A DNA stretch of 64,000 nucleotides, taken from NCBI GenBank assembly GCA_965222505.1, contig OZ244956.1, positions 682,001-746,000 on the forward strand. Direction: 5' to 3'. The notes under the pieces are model-generated. The model was not told the origin of the DNA. It was given only the letters and a program-made list of their open reading frames with translations, and did not search any database. This document shows, piece after piece, positions 41,642 through 49,855 of this stretch (position 1 is its first letter; each line of letters opens with the position of its first letter). This stretch comes from G965222505 sp965222505 (lineage in GTDB: Bacteria; Bacteroidota; Rhodothermia; Rhodothermales; DATKEJ01). Both the position numbers and the translations under genes were made by a program.

Positions 41642-44600
41642 TTAGAAATCTATGCCAAATGAGAAGTAGACCCGGCGTTTTCCGAAGCCCTGCCCGTCGT
41701 GCGGCCAGGCCCAATCAATCCGAACCGGGAAGCCGAGCATGATGGTACGCAGCCCAAAACCGGCCCCGACGATGGGGTCATCGAAAATGCGTTCGCCGTT
41801 TTCGTTGCGGGTCCAGAAGTTGAACTCCTCGTTGGTGCTGCGCCCCCCCCATACACTCCCGGCATCCACAAAGGCCGTGCCTTGTAGATTGTACAAGGGA
41901 ATGATCGGGATGGGGCCGGGCAGTATGGCCGCGAAGAGCGGGAACCTGAACTCAGCATTGATCAATCCAAAATTGGAGCCGTTCTGCGAGTTGATATCCG
42001 CCCCACGCAGCGGCAGGACCGGTGTGGCAAAAATGAAGTCGGCCACGTCTGTGATCGGGAAACCGTTGAAATCGTCGAAATCCCGGTTGATCCAGTTGCT
42101 CACGCCCGAGGTGTAGAACAACTGCTGGTTCCGGCCAAATGACATCCCGGCCGAGCCACGGACGGCAAACGAGTAGAACCGCCCCAGGGACGCATACCAC
42201 CGGTAATCCCCCAACAACGTCCCAAACTGCAACGATCCGGCTGGCGAACCACTCAGCGTAACCCCAAAACGGTGACCGCTGGACGGGGTCAAGAAGCCCG
42301 GTACGGTAACGTCGGTGGTGTAGGTCAGGGAAGGATACAGGAAACTCCGGCTTTGCGTCGGATTCGCGGGGTTGCCCACATCCGTTTGGCTCACAGACAG
42401 CACAGAGATGTTCGCATCCACCCGCCGGAATTTGTCCAAGGGATAGGATGCCGAAAACCCACCCCCGAAGTACCGGTACCGCACGAAGGTATTCAGGCTG
42501 TACTGTGGCAGTACCCGGGCCGAATGGAATGCACTAAGGGTATAATCTATCCGTTTCGGCAAGAAGCTGTAGGCCAGCAGGTAGTCAGAGTTCCGCAGGT
42601 CGATCAGCAGATTCGTCGCGGCATAAATCTGATGGTTGCCGAGTACGTCGCTAAACGCCATCTGGGTAACACCTTGCACGCCACCGTACAGCGGATCGTA
42701 GGCCGTGGTCCCGTAAATGATGTCGGGCGAGAAGCTGAGCTTGTATTTCTTCTGCTTCAGTCGACCATCTTCCGTCTGGTTGTCCTGTGGTTCAAAGGGG
42801 TTCAGGACTTCCGCCGGTTGGTCGTCATCCTGGGCTTCTTCGAAAGCGCTGCTGAAGACGTAGTTTTTGAAGTCGATGGTGCCTGGGCGTGTTGCCGTGG
42901 AGTCCACCTGTTCTGCGGGTTCGTCTCCCCCCAGGGTAGCGTCGGTGCTGGACGGATCCAGGCCGGGCAACCCGGTCCGCGAAGCCAGAATGGCATCGCG
43001 CTGGCGCGGCAAACGCCGCGAGAACGGTACACCGTCGGAAGCATCGCGTAGAATGGGATTCCGTTGCAAGGTTTCTTCCGAAGCCAACGCAATGGCCGGT
43101 GCTGATTCCACCTTGTCTTGCATCACCCTTTGCGCCCACACGTTGGGTTGCAATGATTCCGACTCAAAACTCCGATTGAAGGGCGTTTTGAGCATGTAGA
43201 TGGAGGGCGTTCCTTCTTTCAGGCTCACCAGTGCAGCCTTGTTGCCATCAGCGGAGAGCGATATCTGCGTCACCCCAATCAAGAGGTTCGTAAGAGGCCG
43301 TTCGATACCCGTGGTCAGGTCTTTTTCGTACAGGTTGGGAATGCCGTTGCGGTCCGAGATGAACAGCAGTTGGTTGGCATCTTCCCCATATTTGGGGCTT
43401 TGGTCATCCCAGAGTTCGTTATAGGTCAGCCGTTCGACCGTAGCCCCTTCCAGCGGGAGGCTATAGACATCATACTGGCTGTAATCGTGTTCCAACATGT
43501 TGAAGTTGGATTCGGTATGCCGCCCTAACCGGATGTAATCCCCCCGGTCACTATAAAACACAAGGCTTTGGCCGTCAGGTGCCCAGGCCGGCTCATGGTC
43601 GCTGAACAGGTCGTTGGTATGGTTCGTGGTTTCTTCCGATTCCAGATCCAGCACGTAGATGTCGCTTTGCGCGTTCATGCTGGCCGAGAAGGCAATTTTA
43701 TCCCCGAGCGGGCTCCAGGAGACCGTCATGATGGCATCCAGCCCAGGGATGCGGTAATGCGTTGATTCCTTGGTATCGACATCCACCACAGCAATGGCAT
43801 CCGTGGCCCCGCTCTTGACGGCCAGGGCAATCTTGGTGCCTTCGGGGTTCCAGGTCAGGCCCGGCGTCAGGATTTTGAGGCTTTCAAACTGGGTGTTGTC
43901 TTGCCCGTCGATGAGTTTACGGATGCGGCGGCCATCGTTGGCGCTGGCGACGAATACGTCGAACAAGCCGTCTTTGGTTGAGATGTAGGCCACCTTGTCA
44001 CCCTGGGGCGAGATGGCCGGGCTGGTGTTGTAGAACCCGCCTTTTTCACGGGTGATGATGGCCTTGGCGATTTCGTCCAGGTCTTGCCGGGCCGTCACTT
44101 CAGGCCAGTGCACCTTTTTGAGGGTGCTGTGCCAACGTTCGGAGAGTTCTTCAAGTGAGAGCCCAATCGCCCGCCGGAAGCTGCTTTCGACAGAGCGTGT
44201 GAGGCGAAGCCGTTGGAAAATCTCGCCGATCTTTTCACGGCCATATTGCTCGGAGACATAATCCCATACCCCCTGCCCCCCCCGATAGGCAAAAAAGCCA
44301 CTCAGGTACGGAATCGGTGCAAGGTAATCACTGACGATGGCATCACGCAGGTACATGTCCGATTGCGTATCCCAGCCCTGTGCGGAGTACTCGGCCATAC
44401 CTTCGTTGAACCAGAGCGGTATGTTGAGTTGGATGTTGTTCTGGATAATCGACTGGATCGAACCGCCATAAAACATGTCGTTGATGATCGCATGCACCAG
44501 TTCGTGGTGCACCACCCGGCGGTAATCCCGGTAATCCCCGGTAAAGGGAATGGCGATTCGGTTTTTGAAGAGTTCGGTTACCCCCCCGATACCTTCGGAA

Positions 44601-44947
44601 TATTCCGGGAGTTGCACCGCATTGGTGACGGCAAAGTCGTTGTGGCTTTTGTAGACCAGCAGCGAGATCCGCTCCGAGATCTGATGCTGAAAGTCGATGG
44701 CGATTTGCTCGTAGGCATCCTCGGCGGCGCGGGCCGTGAATTCGGCCAGGTAGCGACCGTCCTCGTCGTAGTAATACACGTCAAAATGTTGCGACTGCAC
44801 AAAGAACCAGTCGTGTGCTTGATAGTGCACCTTGTTCTTTCCGAAGGCAAAATATTGAGCTTGCACTTCGGTGGGAGATCCGGCCCAAAGCCCTACCATA
44901 ACCAACAGCGCTACCGCGTTCCGTACCAGGTGTAATATCCGTTGCAT
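41642..44947 (-). CDS. Outer-membrane protein: zinc peptidase MA-like + TolB-type propeller + BamA-like barrel
   Basis: The start is set at ATG 44947, which gives a signal peptide (MQRILHLVRNAVALLVMVGL); the upstream frame to 45175 is rejected. 1101 residues. Residues about 40-290 resemble the gluzincin peptidase MA domain, with HHELVHAIINDMF near 148 and the downstream Glu in LWFNEGMAEYSA. Residues about 300-680 hold PD40/WD40-like blades (TSPAISPQGDKVAYIS, LTWNPEGTKIALAVKSG, VSWSPLGDKIAFSASM, AWAPDGQSLVFYSDRGD). The last about 330 residues form a surface-antigen barrel ending in a C-terminal Phe (YFSFGIDF), suited to BAM-dependent insertion. Both zinc His residues and the Glu look intact, so it may be an active outer-membrane protease. 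The substrate is unknown. Confidence 0.88.
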   Translation of the reverse strand: MQRILHLVRNAVALLVMVGLWAGSPTEVQAQYFAFGKNKVHYQAHDWFFVQSQHFDVYYYDEDGRYLAEFTARAAEDAYEQIAIDFQHQISERISLLVYKSHNDFAVTNAVQLPEYSEGIGGVTELFKNRIAIPFTGDYRDYRRVVHHELVHAIINDMFYGGSIQSIIQNNIQLNIPLWFNEGMAEYSAQGWDTQSDMYLRDAIVSDYLAPIPYLSGFFAYRGGQGVWDYVSEQYGREKIGEIFQRLRLTRSVESSFRRAIGLSLEELSERWHSTLKKVHWPEVTARQDLDEIAKAIITREKGGFYNTSPAISPQGDKVAYISTKDGLFDVFVASANDGRRIRKLIDGQDNTQFESLKILTPGLTWNPEGTKIALAVKSGATDAIAVVDVDTKESTHYRIPGLDAIMTVSWSPLGDKIAFSASMNAQSDIYVLDLESEETTNHTNDLFSDHEPAWAPDGQSLVFYSDRGDYIRLGRHTESNFNMLEHDYSQYDVYSLPLEGATVERLTYNELWDDQSPKYGEDANQLLFISDRNGIPNLYEKDLTTGIERPLTNLLIGVTQISLSADGNKAALVSLKEGTPSIYMLKTPFNRSFESESLQPNVWAQRVMQDKVESAPAIALASEETLQRNPILRDASDGVPFSRRLPRQRDAILASRTGLPGLDPSSTDATLGGDEPAEQVDSTATRPGTIDFKNYVFSSAFEEAQDDDQPAEVLNPFEPQDNQTEDGRLKQKKYKLSFSPDIIYGTTAYDPLYGGVQGVTQMAFSDVLGNHQIYAATNLLIDLRNSDYLLAYSFLPKRIDYTLSAFHSARVLPQYSLNTFVRYRYFGGGFSASYPLDKFRRVDANISVLSVSQTDVGNPANPTQSRSFLYPSLTYTTDVTVPGFLTPSSGHRFGVTLSGSPAGSLQFGTLLGDYRWYASLGRFYSFAVRGSAGMSFGRNQQLFYTSGVSNWINRDFDDFNGFPITDVADFIFATPVLPLRGADINSQNGSNFGLINAEFRFPLFAAILPGPIPIIPLYNLQGTAFVDAGSVWGGRSTNEEFNFWTRNENGERIFDDPIVGAGFGLRTIMLGFPVRIDWAWPHDGQGFGKRRVYFSFGIDF

Positions 44948-45053
44948 GTCTTCACTTCTTTCAGGTTGAACTTTCCCACGCCCACACGTCCATGCCATGC
45001 AGGTTGCAACACTAACGTACTGCATTCTTTGAGCCGCGTCAAGGGCATTAACG

Positions 45054-45080
45054 GTAACGTAACCCCGCACGCTGCACGAC
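45054..45080. repeat. Short heptad repeat (GCAC type)
   Basis: GTAACGT, then GCACGCT and GCACGAC in 7-bp phase, in the spacer between the ABC permease stop and the upstream region of the barrel-protein gene. Confidence 0.5.
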
Positions 45081-45081
45081 C

Positions 45082-46377
45082 CTAAGCGTAGCGGACCCAT
45101 TTGATGAGGTCCTTGAACGTCGGCTTTTTGCCGTACATCAGAATACCAACGCGGTAGATGCGGCTGCTGAGCCATACGGTGCCCAGGAATGCCAGGACGA
45201 GCAGGACCAGGGCCAGGGCCACCTGCCAGAACGGTACCGGGGTTACGGCGGCTCGGGCAGGCATCAGAATGGGTGAGAAGAGCGGGAAGATGGAGGCCAC
45301 AATGGAAAACACCCCGTCCGGGCGGCTCAGGATGCGCATCATAAAGATGATGGCCAGGATTATGGGCAGGGAGATGGGCAAGAAAAACTGCTGGGCATCC
45401 GATTCCTGCTCAACGGCAGAACCGACTGCGGCAAACAGGCTGGCGTAGAGCAAATATCCCCCCAGGAAAAACAGCAAGAAGTAGACAAATACGGAAACGG
45501 GAATCGACGGAATGCCAAACCCGGAAGCGCCCAGCTCCGCCCCTTGCGTTGCGGCTTCGGCGGCAGCGATCTGTGCGGGGTCAACCTGCCCCGCCATGAA
45601 GGCCCCCACCACAGTCAATAGCCCCATACTCAAGCCAATCCAGACGATGAATTGGGTCATACCTAAAGCGCCAATGCCCAACACTTTACCCATCATCAGT
45701 TCAAAGGGCCGGGCTGAGGATGCGACAACTTCAAGGATACGATTGGTTTTTTCTTCGATCACACCACGCATCACCAGGGTCCCATATAAAAACATGCAGA
45801 TGTAAATCAAGAAGCCCATGAAGTACCCTACGCCACTCATAAAGGCCGTGGCATCCGTTTCGGCTCCTTCTTCGGTAAGGCGGACCATATGCAGGGAAGG
45901 GCGTTCCTTGAGCAACTCCATCATTTCATCGGTCGCACCGGCAGCCCGGATACGCTCGGCCCGTACCGCGTTGCCGATGGACCTCTCAAGATCAAACCGA
46001 AACGCAAAGCCACCGCCGCCTTTCGAGAAAAACTGGGGCGCTCCTTCGCCCTGAAGCAAGCCTGCAGGCAGGAGCAAAAAGCCGTCGTACACACCGGTTT
46101 CAACACGTGCACGCAGTGTATCGTGCGGGATGGACACTTCCAGTTCTGCGGCATGCACCCCGTTGGGTAAATCGAGGGCAGATTGCAAGACTTCTGTCTC
46201 ATCGATGATTGCAATTGTTTTGGAATCGTCCTCGTCAAAAAATACTTCAACCGCTACCGGAATGGCAACGAGTGCCACCAGTGCGAGAGGACCCAAAAGC
46301 GTGATCAGGATAAAACTCCGGGTCTTGATCCTTTGGAAATATTCCCGCTGGGCAATGGTCCAGATTTTGCTTTTCAT
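45082..46377 (-). CDS. ABC-2 type transporter permease (NatB-like)
   Basis: 431 residues. An N-terminal membrane segment (RSFILITLLGPLALVALVAIPVAV) is followed by a large extracytoplasmic domain (about 45-170). Five or six further membrane helices form the C-terminal half: YFMGFLIYICMFLYGTLV, FIVWIGLSMGLLTVVGAFM, FVYFLLFFLGGYLLYASLFA, FLPISLPIILAIIFMM, and a last helix. The motif VMRGVIEEKTNRILEVVASS is characteristic of NatB-type exporters. It pairs with the ATPase encoded 24 bp upstream to form a complete half-size exporter. NatAB in Bacillus exports sodium; substrate here is not determined. The loop AAAEAATQGAELGASG is unusually Ala/Gly-rich. Confidence 0.9.
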   Translation of the reverse strand: MKSKIWTIAQREYFQRIKTRSFILITLLGPLALVALVAIPVAVEVFFDEDDSKTIAIIDETEVLQSALDLPNGVHAAELEVSIPHDTLRARVETGVYDGFLLLPAGLLQGEGAPQFFSKGGGGFAFRFDLERSIGNAVRAERIRAAGATDEMMELLKERPSLHMVRLTEEGAETDATAFMSGVGYFMGFLIYICMFLYGTLVMRGVIEEKTNRILEVVASSARPFELMMGKVLGIGALGMTQFIVWIGLSMGLLTVVGAFMAGQVDPAQIAAAEAATQGAELGASGFGIPSIPVSVFVYFLLFFLGGYLLYASLFAAVGSAVEQESDAQQFFLPISLPIILAIIFMMRILSRPDGVFSIVASIFPLFSPILMPARAAVTPVPFWQVALALVLLVLAFLGTVWLSSRIYRVGILMYGKKPTFKDLIKWVRYA

Positions 46378-46401
46378 GGGTAGCTGTAGGAATGAATGCG
46401 T

Positions 46402-47334
46402 TCAGGAAACGGCCGAAACAGGCGGGGTAGATGAGGCTTCAACAACCGCAATAAAGATCTCATTGAGCGACGGTTCAACGAGTTCAAACCGGTGTACCTC
46501 AACGTTTTGCAACGCCGCATCCAGAATCATGCGCCCCTGGGCCGGGTCTGTAATCCGAATCTCGGCATGGTTGCTTGAACAGGCGGCAATACGCAAGGTC
46601 TGCCGCTGGGCCAACTCATCCAGGAAGGTTTCATCGCCTTCAAAGCCGAGCATGACGGTATCCCGTCCATATGAGCGTTTAATGTCTCTCAGGTTGCCGT
46701 TGAGAACAGCCTTGCCCTCAGAGATCAGGCAAATGTCATCGCACATTTGTTCGACCTGCTCCATGCGGTGTGAAGCAAACAGAATCGTCTTGCCTTGCCC
46801 CTTGAGTTCAAGAATGATCGCTCTCAAGAGCTCGGAATTGATGGGGTCCAATCCGCTGAAAGGTTCATCAAAGATGAGTAGGTCCGGGTTGTGGGCAATC
46901 GTAGCGATGAACTGGATCTTCTGCTGCATGCCTTTGGACAATTCATTCACCTTTTTCCCGGCCCAGGTATGGGCATCAAACCGATCCAGCCAGTATTTAA
47001 CCGCCGTTCGGGCATCGGCGCGGCTCATGCCTTTGAGCATGCCCAGGTAGACCAGTTGCTCCCCCACTTTCATCTTACGGTACAAGCCACGCTCTTCCGG
47101 CAGGTACCCCATACGCTCCTGGCTCCATGGCCCTACCGCTTTCCCCTGAAAAGTAATTTCTCCGGCATCCGGTGCCGTGATGTAGGTGATCATCCGGATG
47201 GTCGAGGTTTTGCCGGCCCCATTCGGCCCCAGCAACCCAAAGATTTTGCCTTGCTCAGCCTGAAAGGAAACTTGATCGACGGCGATCTTCGCGCCATACT
47301 GCTTCGTGACCTGATCGACTTTAAGTAGAGACAT
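46402..47334 (-). CDS. ABC transporter ATP-binding protein (NatA-like)
   Basis: 310 residues. Walker A is GLLGPNGAGKTSTIRMI (about 34-50). The Q-loop is in MGYLPEERGLYRKM, the ABC signature is NELSKGMQQKIQF, Walker B is LLIFDEPFSGLD, and the H-loop is LFASHRME. A C-terminal extension of about 90 residues (GDETFLDELAQRQTLRI) fits DUF4162-type drug or sodium exporter ATPases. It precedes its permease by 24 bp, so the two are co-transcribed and likely translationally linked. Expected location is the cytoplasmic face of the inner membrane. Confidence 0.93.
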   Translation of the reverse strand: MSLLKVDQVTKQYGAKIAVDQVSFQAEQGKIFGLLGPNGAGKTSTIRMITYITAPDAGEITFQGKAVGPWSQERMGYLPEERGLYRKMKVGEQLVYLGMLKGMSRADARTAVKYWLDRFDAHTWAGKKVNELSKGMQQKIQFIATIAHNPDLLIFDEPFSGLDPINSELLRAIILELKGQGKTILFASHRMEQVEQMCDDICLISEGKAVLNGNLRDIKRSYGRDTVMLGFEGDETFLDELAQRQTLRIAACSSNHAEIRITDPAQGRMILDAALQNVEVHRFELVEPSLNEIFIAVVEASSTPPVSAVS

Positions 47335-47425
47335 ATTGATTCCTGGGCGTAGACTCCTTTCTTATCGTATGAAATGCATTATACTTCGGCGGCAGGTGCT
47401 GAAAGTTGCAACGGCCAGCCGATCC

Positions 47426-47701
47426 TTAAAGCAGTCCCATTCGGGACTGTGGCACGGGAATGAGGTACTGCGACTCAAGCACATCCTGGTGCACCCCGAA
47501 GACTCCCGTCCCTCGAAAATCAACAACGATATACCGTTCCACAATCCGCAGCACTTCTCCGATACCGTAATAGGTCGGCATCGGTCCGTAATATACCAGA
47601 TCCCCCTTTGTGATACGTCCCTGACGTGCACGCCGGTTGTGCGCAGGAATGATCGGCAGAAGTTCCAGACGATACGGACTTGTTAAAGGGCCAGGGGTCA
47701 T
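47426..47701 (-). CDS. Small hypothetical protein with KOW/SH3-like segment
   Basis: About 92 residues if started at ATG 47701 (MTPGPLTSPYRLELLP); a start at 47749 is also possible. The C-terminal half, KGDLVYYGPMPTYYGIGEVL plus IVERYIVVDFRGTGVFGVHQ, is beta-rich and resembles small KOW/DUF3553-like beta-barrels that appear in nucleic-acid-associated proteins. The resemblance is weak and by eye. Composition looks like real coding sequence rather than a shadow ORF. It lies 91 bp upstream of the ABC ATPase start on the same strand. Function unknown. Confidence 0.5.
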   Translation of the reverse strand: MTPGPLTSPYRLELLPIIPAHNRRARQGRITKGDLVYYGPMPTYYGIGEVLRIVERYIVVDFRGTGVFGVHQDVLESQYLIPVPQSRMGLL

Positions 47702-47783
47702 AGAAAAGTTGATACAGGGACGAAGGGTATTTTTAAGGCCAGAATTCAACGTGTGATGGTGAGAATCGTTTCCACTCCTTTTT

Positions 47784-47981
47784 TTACATGAATACCCAAC
47801 GAATCCCCTTAAATTCCCTGTGGAAGACCCGTCTCAGCGCTTGGGGAACAGATACAAATTCGCTAACTTCTAACTCTACTGTGCGCAATGTTTTTCCCGT
47901 TGCATACATTTCTACCCCACCCACTTGGTTCACCTTCTGAAGCACCTTGATCCTGGCGTGCTTCGCAATTTCATTTGCCAT
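47784..47981 (-). CDS. Small hypothetical protein
   Basis: 65 residues from the ATG at 47981 (MANEIAKHARIKVLQKVNQV). The sequence is balanced in charge and ends EFKGIRWVFM. I do not recognise it. The start lies in CCATGG, which also contains the start of the divergent DUF4290-like gene (47980), so one of the two starts is probably wrong. The GC content dips across 47850-47900 relative to the neighbours. Low-confidence gene. Confidence 0.3.
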   Translation of the reverse strand: MANEIAKHARIKVLQKVNQVGGVEMYATGKTLRTVELEVSEFVSVPQALRRVFHREFKGIRWVFM

Positions 47982-48263
47982 GGCAAAACCAAATAAAATG
48001 ATAGACCGGCAAGTTGGCCGCAATGCCGAGTTGTTCGCACAGTCAATCTCAGAGTTGGAAACTCCTGCGGAACGTTACCCCTACCTTCGTATCCTGATTA
48101 GCATTACCGAGCAGGCGCATCCGGAATGGAATCAGGCCCCAACAAAGACCACCAAATTGCCCACCTGATCATGATGATGAGCACCGGCAAGCTGGATTCG
48201 GAAGAAATTGCCGAAGTGGTCCGCGTCCGGGACGAAGAACGAGGCTACTATTACGACAACTAA
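47980..48263 (+). pseudogene. DUF4290-like small protein split by a frameshift
   Basis: The first frame reads MAKPNKMIDRQVGRNAELFA, then LETPAERYPYLRILISITEQAHPEWNQ, and stops at 48166-48168. The -1 frame continues without interruption as KDHQIAHLIMMMSTGKLDSE, then EEIAEVVRVRDEERGYYYDN, to a stop at 48263. Adding one C to the CCCC run near 48139-48142 would join them as one protein of about 95 residues. The N-terminal GRN...ETPAERYPY pattern resembles the Bacteroidota DUF4290 family; that match is from memory. A short separate ORF could also start at ATG 48126. It converges on ruvC across a 136-bp spacer. Confidence 0.55.
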
Positions 48264-48329
48264 TCCTGGGAAACAAGAGGCTTTAAGATACACTCGTAAC
48301 CACCTCCATACACGCCGACCTTATTCGTC

Positions 48330-48356
48330 TTGCGGTTAAATAACGTTTAATCGCAA
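48330..48356. terminator. Possible bidirectional terminator hairpin
   Basis: TTGCGGTTAAA and TTTAATCGCAA form an 11-bp stem with one G-T wobble and a 5-nt loop. It sits between the convergent small gene and ruvC. There is no clear T-tract. Confidence 0.35.
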
Positions 48357-48399
48357 CGTATTATGTTGTGGGTGTGACGGGGTGTTACGTACTACGTCC

Positions 48400-48936
48400 T
48401 CACTTTTTTATCCGGTGGGGGTTGGCCTCTATGAAACTGCCCCAATTTTTGTAGCGTTGCGTGGAGACTTGCGCATATCGATGGGCGTGGCACAGGCTGA
48501 CGGCCAAGGCATCCGATGCGTCGAGGCCCTTGTCTTCCTCTAGGTGCAACAGGGCCTTAACCATAAACCAGACCTGTTCCTTGGCGGCATTGCCATTCCC
48601 GGTTACCGATTTTTTGATCTCCTTGGGGGTATATTGCGTGACGGGTACTTCCCGGTTCATAGCGGCCAGCATCGCAGCGGCTTGTGCCCGACCGAGTTTG
48701 AGCATCGACTGGGCATTCCGACCATAGACCGGCATTTCGATGGCACATTCGTCGGGTAACGTCCGTTCGATGACGGCCAGAACGCGGTCGTAGATGTGTT
48801 TCAGACGTTTGGGGTGGCTGTCGTGTACCGAAAGGTCGAGCACGCCATATTCCACGGGCGTAATGGCGCGGCCCTCTACCTCGATTACACCATAGCCGGT
48901 ATGGCGCGAGCCGGGATCAATCCCCAGGATAATCAT
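48400..48936 (-). CDS. ruvC: Holliday junction resolvase RuvC
   Basis: 178 residues with all four catalytic acids in place: Asp7 (GIDPGSRHTGYG), Glu67 (AIEMPVYGRN), and Asp139 and Asp142 (DASDALAVSLCHAH). The DNA-binding segments SMLKLGRAQAAAMLAA and YTPKEIKKSVTGNGNAAKEQV are conserved. One deviation is Met68 where many RuvCs have Glu-Gln or Glu-Glu. It cuts Holliday junctions symmetrically together with RuvAB. The start overlaps the stop of yebC by 4 bp (ATGA type), a conserved yebC-ruvC operon. ruvA and ruvB are not in the window. Confidence 0.95.
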   Translation of the reverse strand: MIILGIDPGSRHTGYGVIEVEGRAITPVEYGVLDLSVHDSHPKRLKHIYDRVLAVIERTLPDECAIEMPVYGRNAQSMLKLGRAQAAAMLAAMNREVPVTQYTPKEIKKSVTGNGNAAKEQVWFMVKALLHLEEDKGLDASDALAVSLCHAHRYAQVSTQRYKNWGSFIEANPHRIKK

Positions 48937-49679
48937 GAAAGGGCGGCCAGGGTTGCCTCATCAAATTCGAGCGTGGTATACACGGCCTGTACATCCTGAT
49001 GCTCTTCCAGGTTATCGATCAGCTTCATCACCTTTGCCACCCCATCGGCATCCAGGGATACCGTCGTCGTTGGGATGCGTTGTAGCTCGGCTGAGGTAGG
49101 GGTAATGCCGGCTTCCTCCAGCGCACTTTGTACGGCCCCGAAGGCTTCGACGGCGGTCGTGATGATGAAACTGTCTTCGTCTTGTTCCAGGTCTTCAGCC
49201 CCGGCATCGGCGACGAGCATGAACAGGTCGTCTTCCTCCTGCCCTTCAGTCGGGACTTCAAGAATGCCCTTCCGATCAAACAGGTAGGCCACAGAACCAC
49301 TGGTACCCAGGTTACCGCCGGACTTACTGAACAGGTGCCGGATATCTGCCACGGAACGGTTGGTATTATCGGTCAGAACCTCGACGAACACGGCCACGCC
49401 GGCAGGGCCATACCCCTCGTAGGTCATTTCGGTATAATCAGCCCCTTCAATTTCACCCGTGCCTCGTTTGATCGCCCGTTCGATGTTGTCCTTGGGCATG
49501 TTCTCCGCCTTGGCCTTGTCGACGGCCATCGCCAGCCGGGGGTTCATGCTGATCTCTCCCCCTCCTTCTCGGGCAGCAATCAGAATGTCTCTGGTGATCC
49601 GGGCCCAGACTTTAGAACGCCGTGCATCATTGACGCCTTTCTTACGCTTGATCTTCGACCACTTATTGTGACCTGCCAT
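48933..49679 (-). CDS. yebC: YebC/PmpR-family protein
   Basis: 248 residues. The start MAGHNKWSKIKRKKGVNDARRSKVWARITRDI is the family hallmark. The rest follows the three-domain YebC layout: PRLAMAVDKAKAENMPKDNIERAIKRGTG, EGYGPAGVAVFVEVLTDN, HLFSKSGGNLGTSGSVAYLFDRKG, and a C-terminal domain ending in EEHQDVQAVYTTLEFDE. Members have been described as transcription regulators and more recently as factors that help ribosomes through proline stretches. It is the first gene of the yebC-ruvC operon. Confidence 0.95.
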   Translation of the reverse strand: MAGHNKWSKIKRKKGVNDARRSKVWARITRDILIAAREGGGEISMNPRLAMAVDKAKAENMPKDNIERAIKRGTGEIEGADYTEMTYEGYGPAGVAVFVEVLTDNTNRSVADIRHLFSKSGGNLGTSGSVAYLFDRKGILEVPTEGQEEDDLFMLVADAGAEDLEQDEDSFIITTAVEAFGAVQSALEEAGITPTSAELQRIPTTTVSLDADGVAKVMKLIDNLEEHQDVQAVYTTLEFDEATLAALS

Positions 49680-49770
49680 GCTTCTCGGTACTTCTTCAGT
49701 TTAACAGGAGAAAGGAGGATAACCGTACTTGGTCGCTTCACGTTCCCCTGCGACGTGACGTCGTATGCAA

Positions 49771-49802
49771 ACGGCCGGCCCCCGTCGCCAGGAACCGGCC
49801 GT
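49771..49802. terminator. Possible terminator hairpin
   Basis: ACGGCCGG and CCGGCCGT form a perfect 8-bp GC-rich stem with a 16-nt loop, between the DUF4097 gene stop and yebC start (both minus). There is no obvious T-tract. Confidence 0.35.
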
Positions 49803-49841
49803 AAACGCCCCCCACCACAAGGACGTTTTTTAATAGTGTTA

Positions 49842-49855
49842 GCACTCCGCACTCA
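49842..49855. repeat. Short heptad repeat (GCAC type)
   Basis: GCACTCC followed by GCACTCA in 7-bp phase, overlapping the last codon of the DUF4097 gene. Confidence 0.45.
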
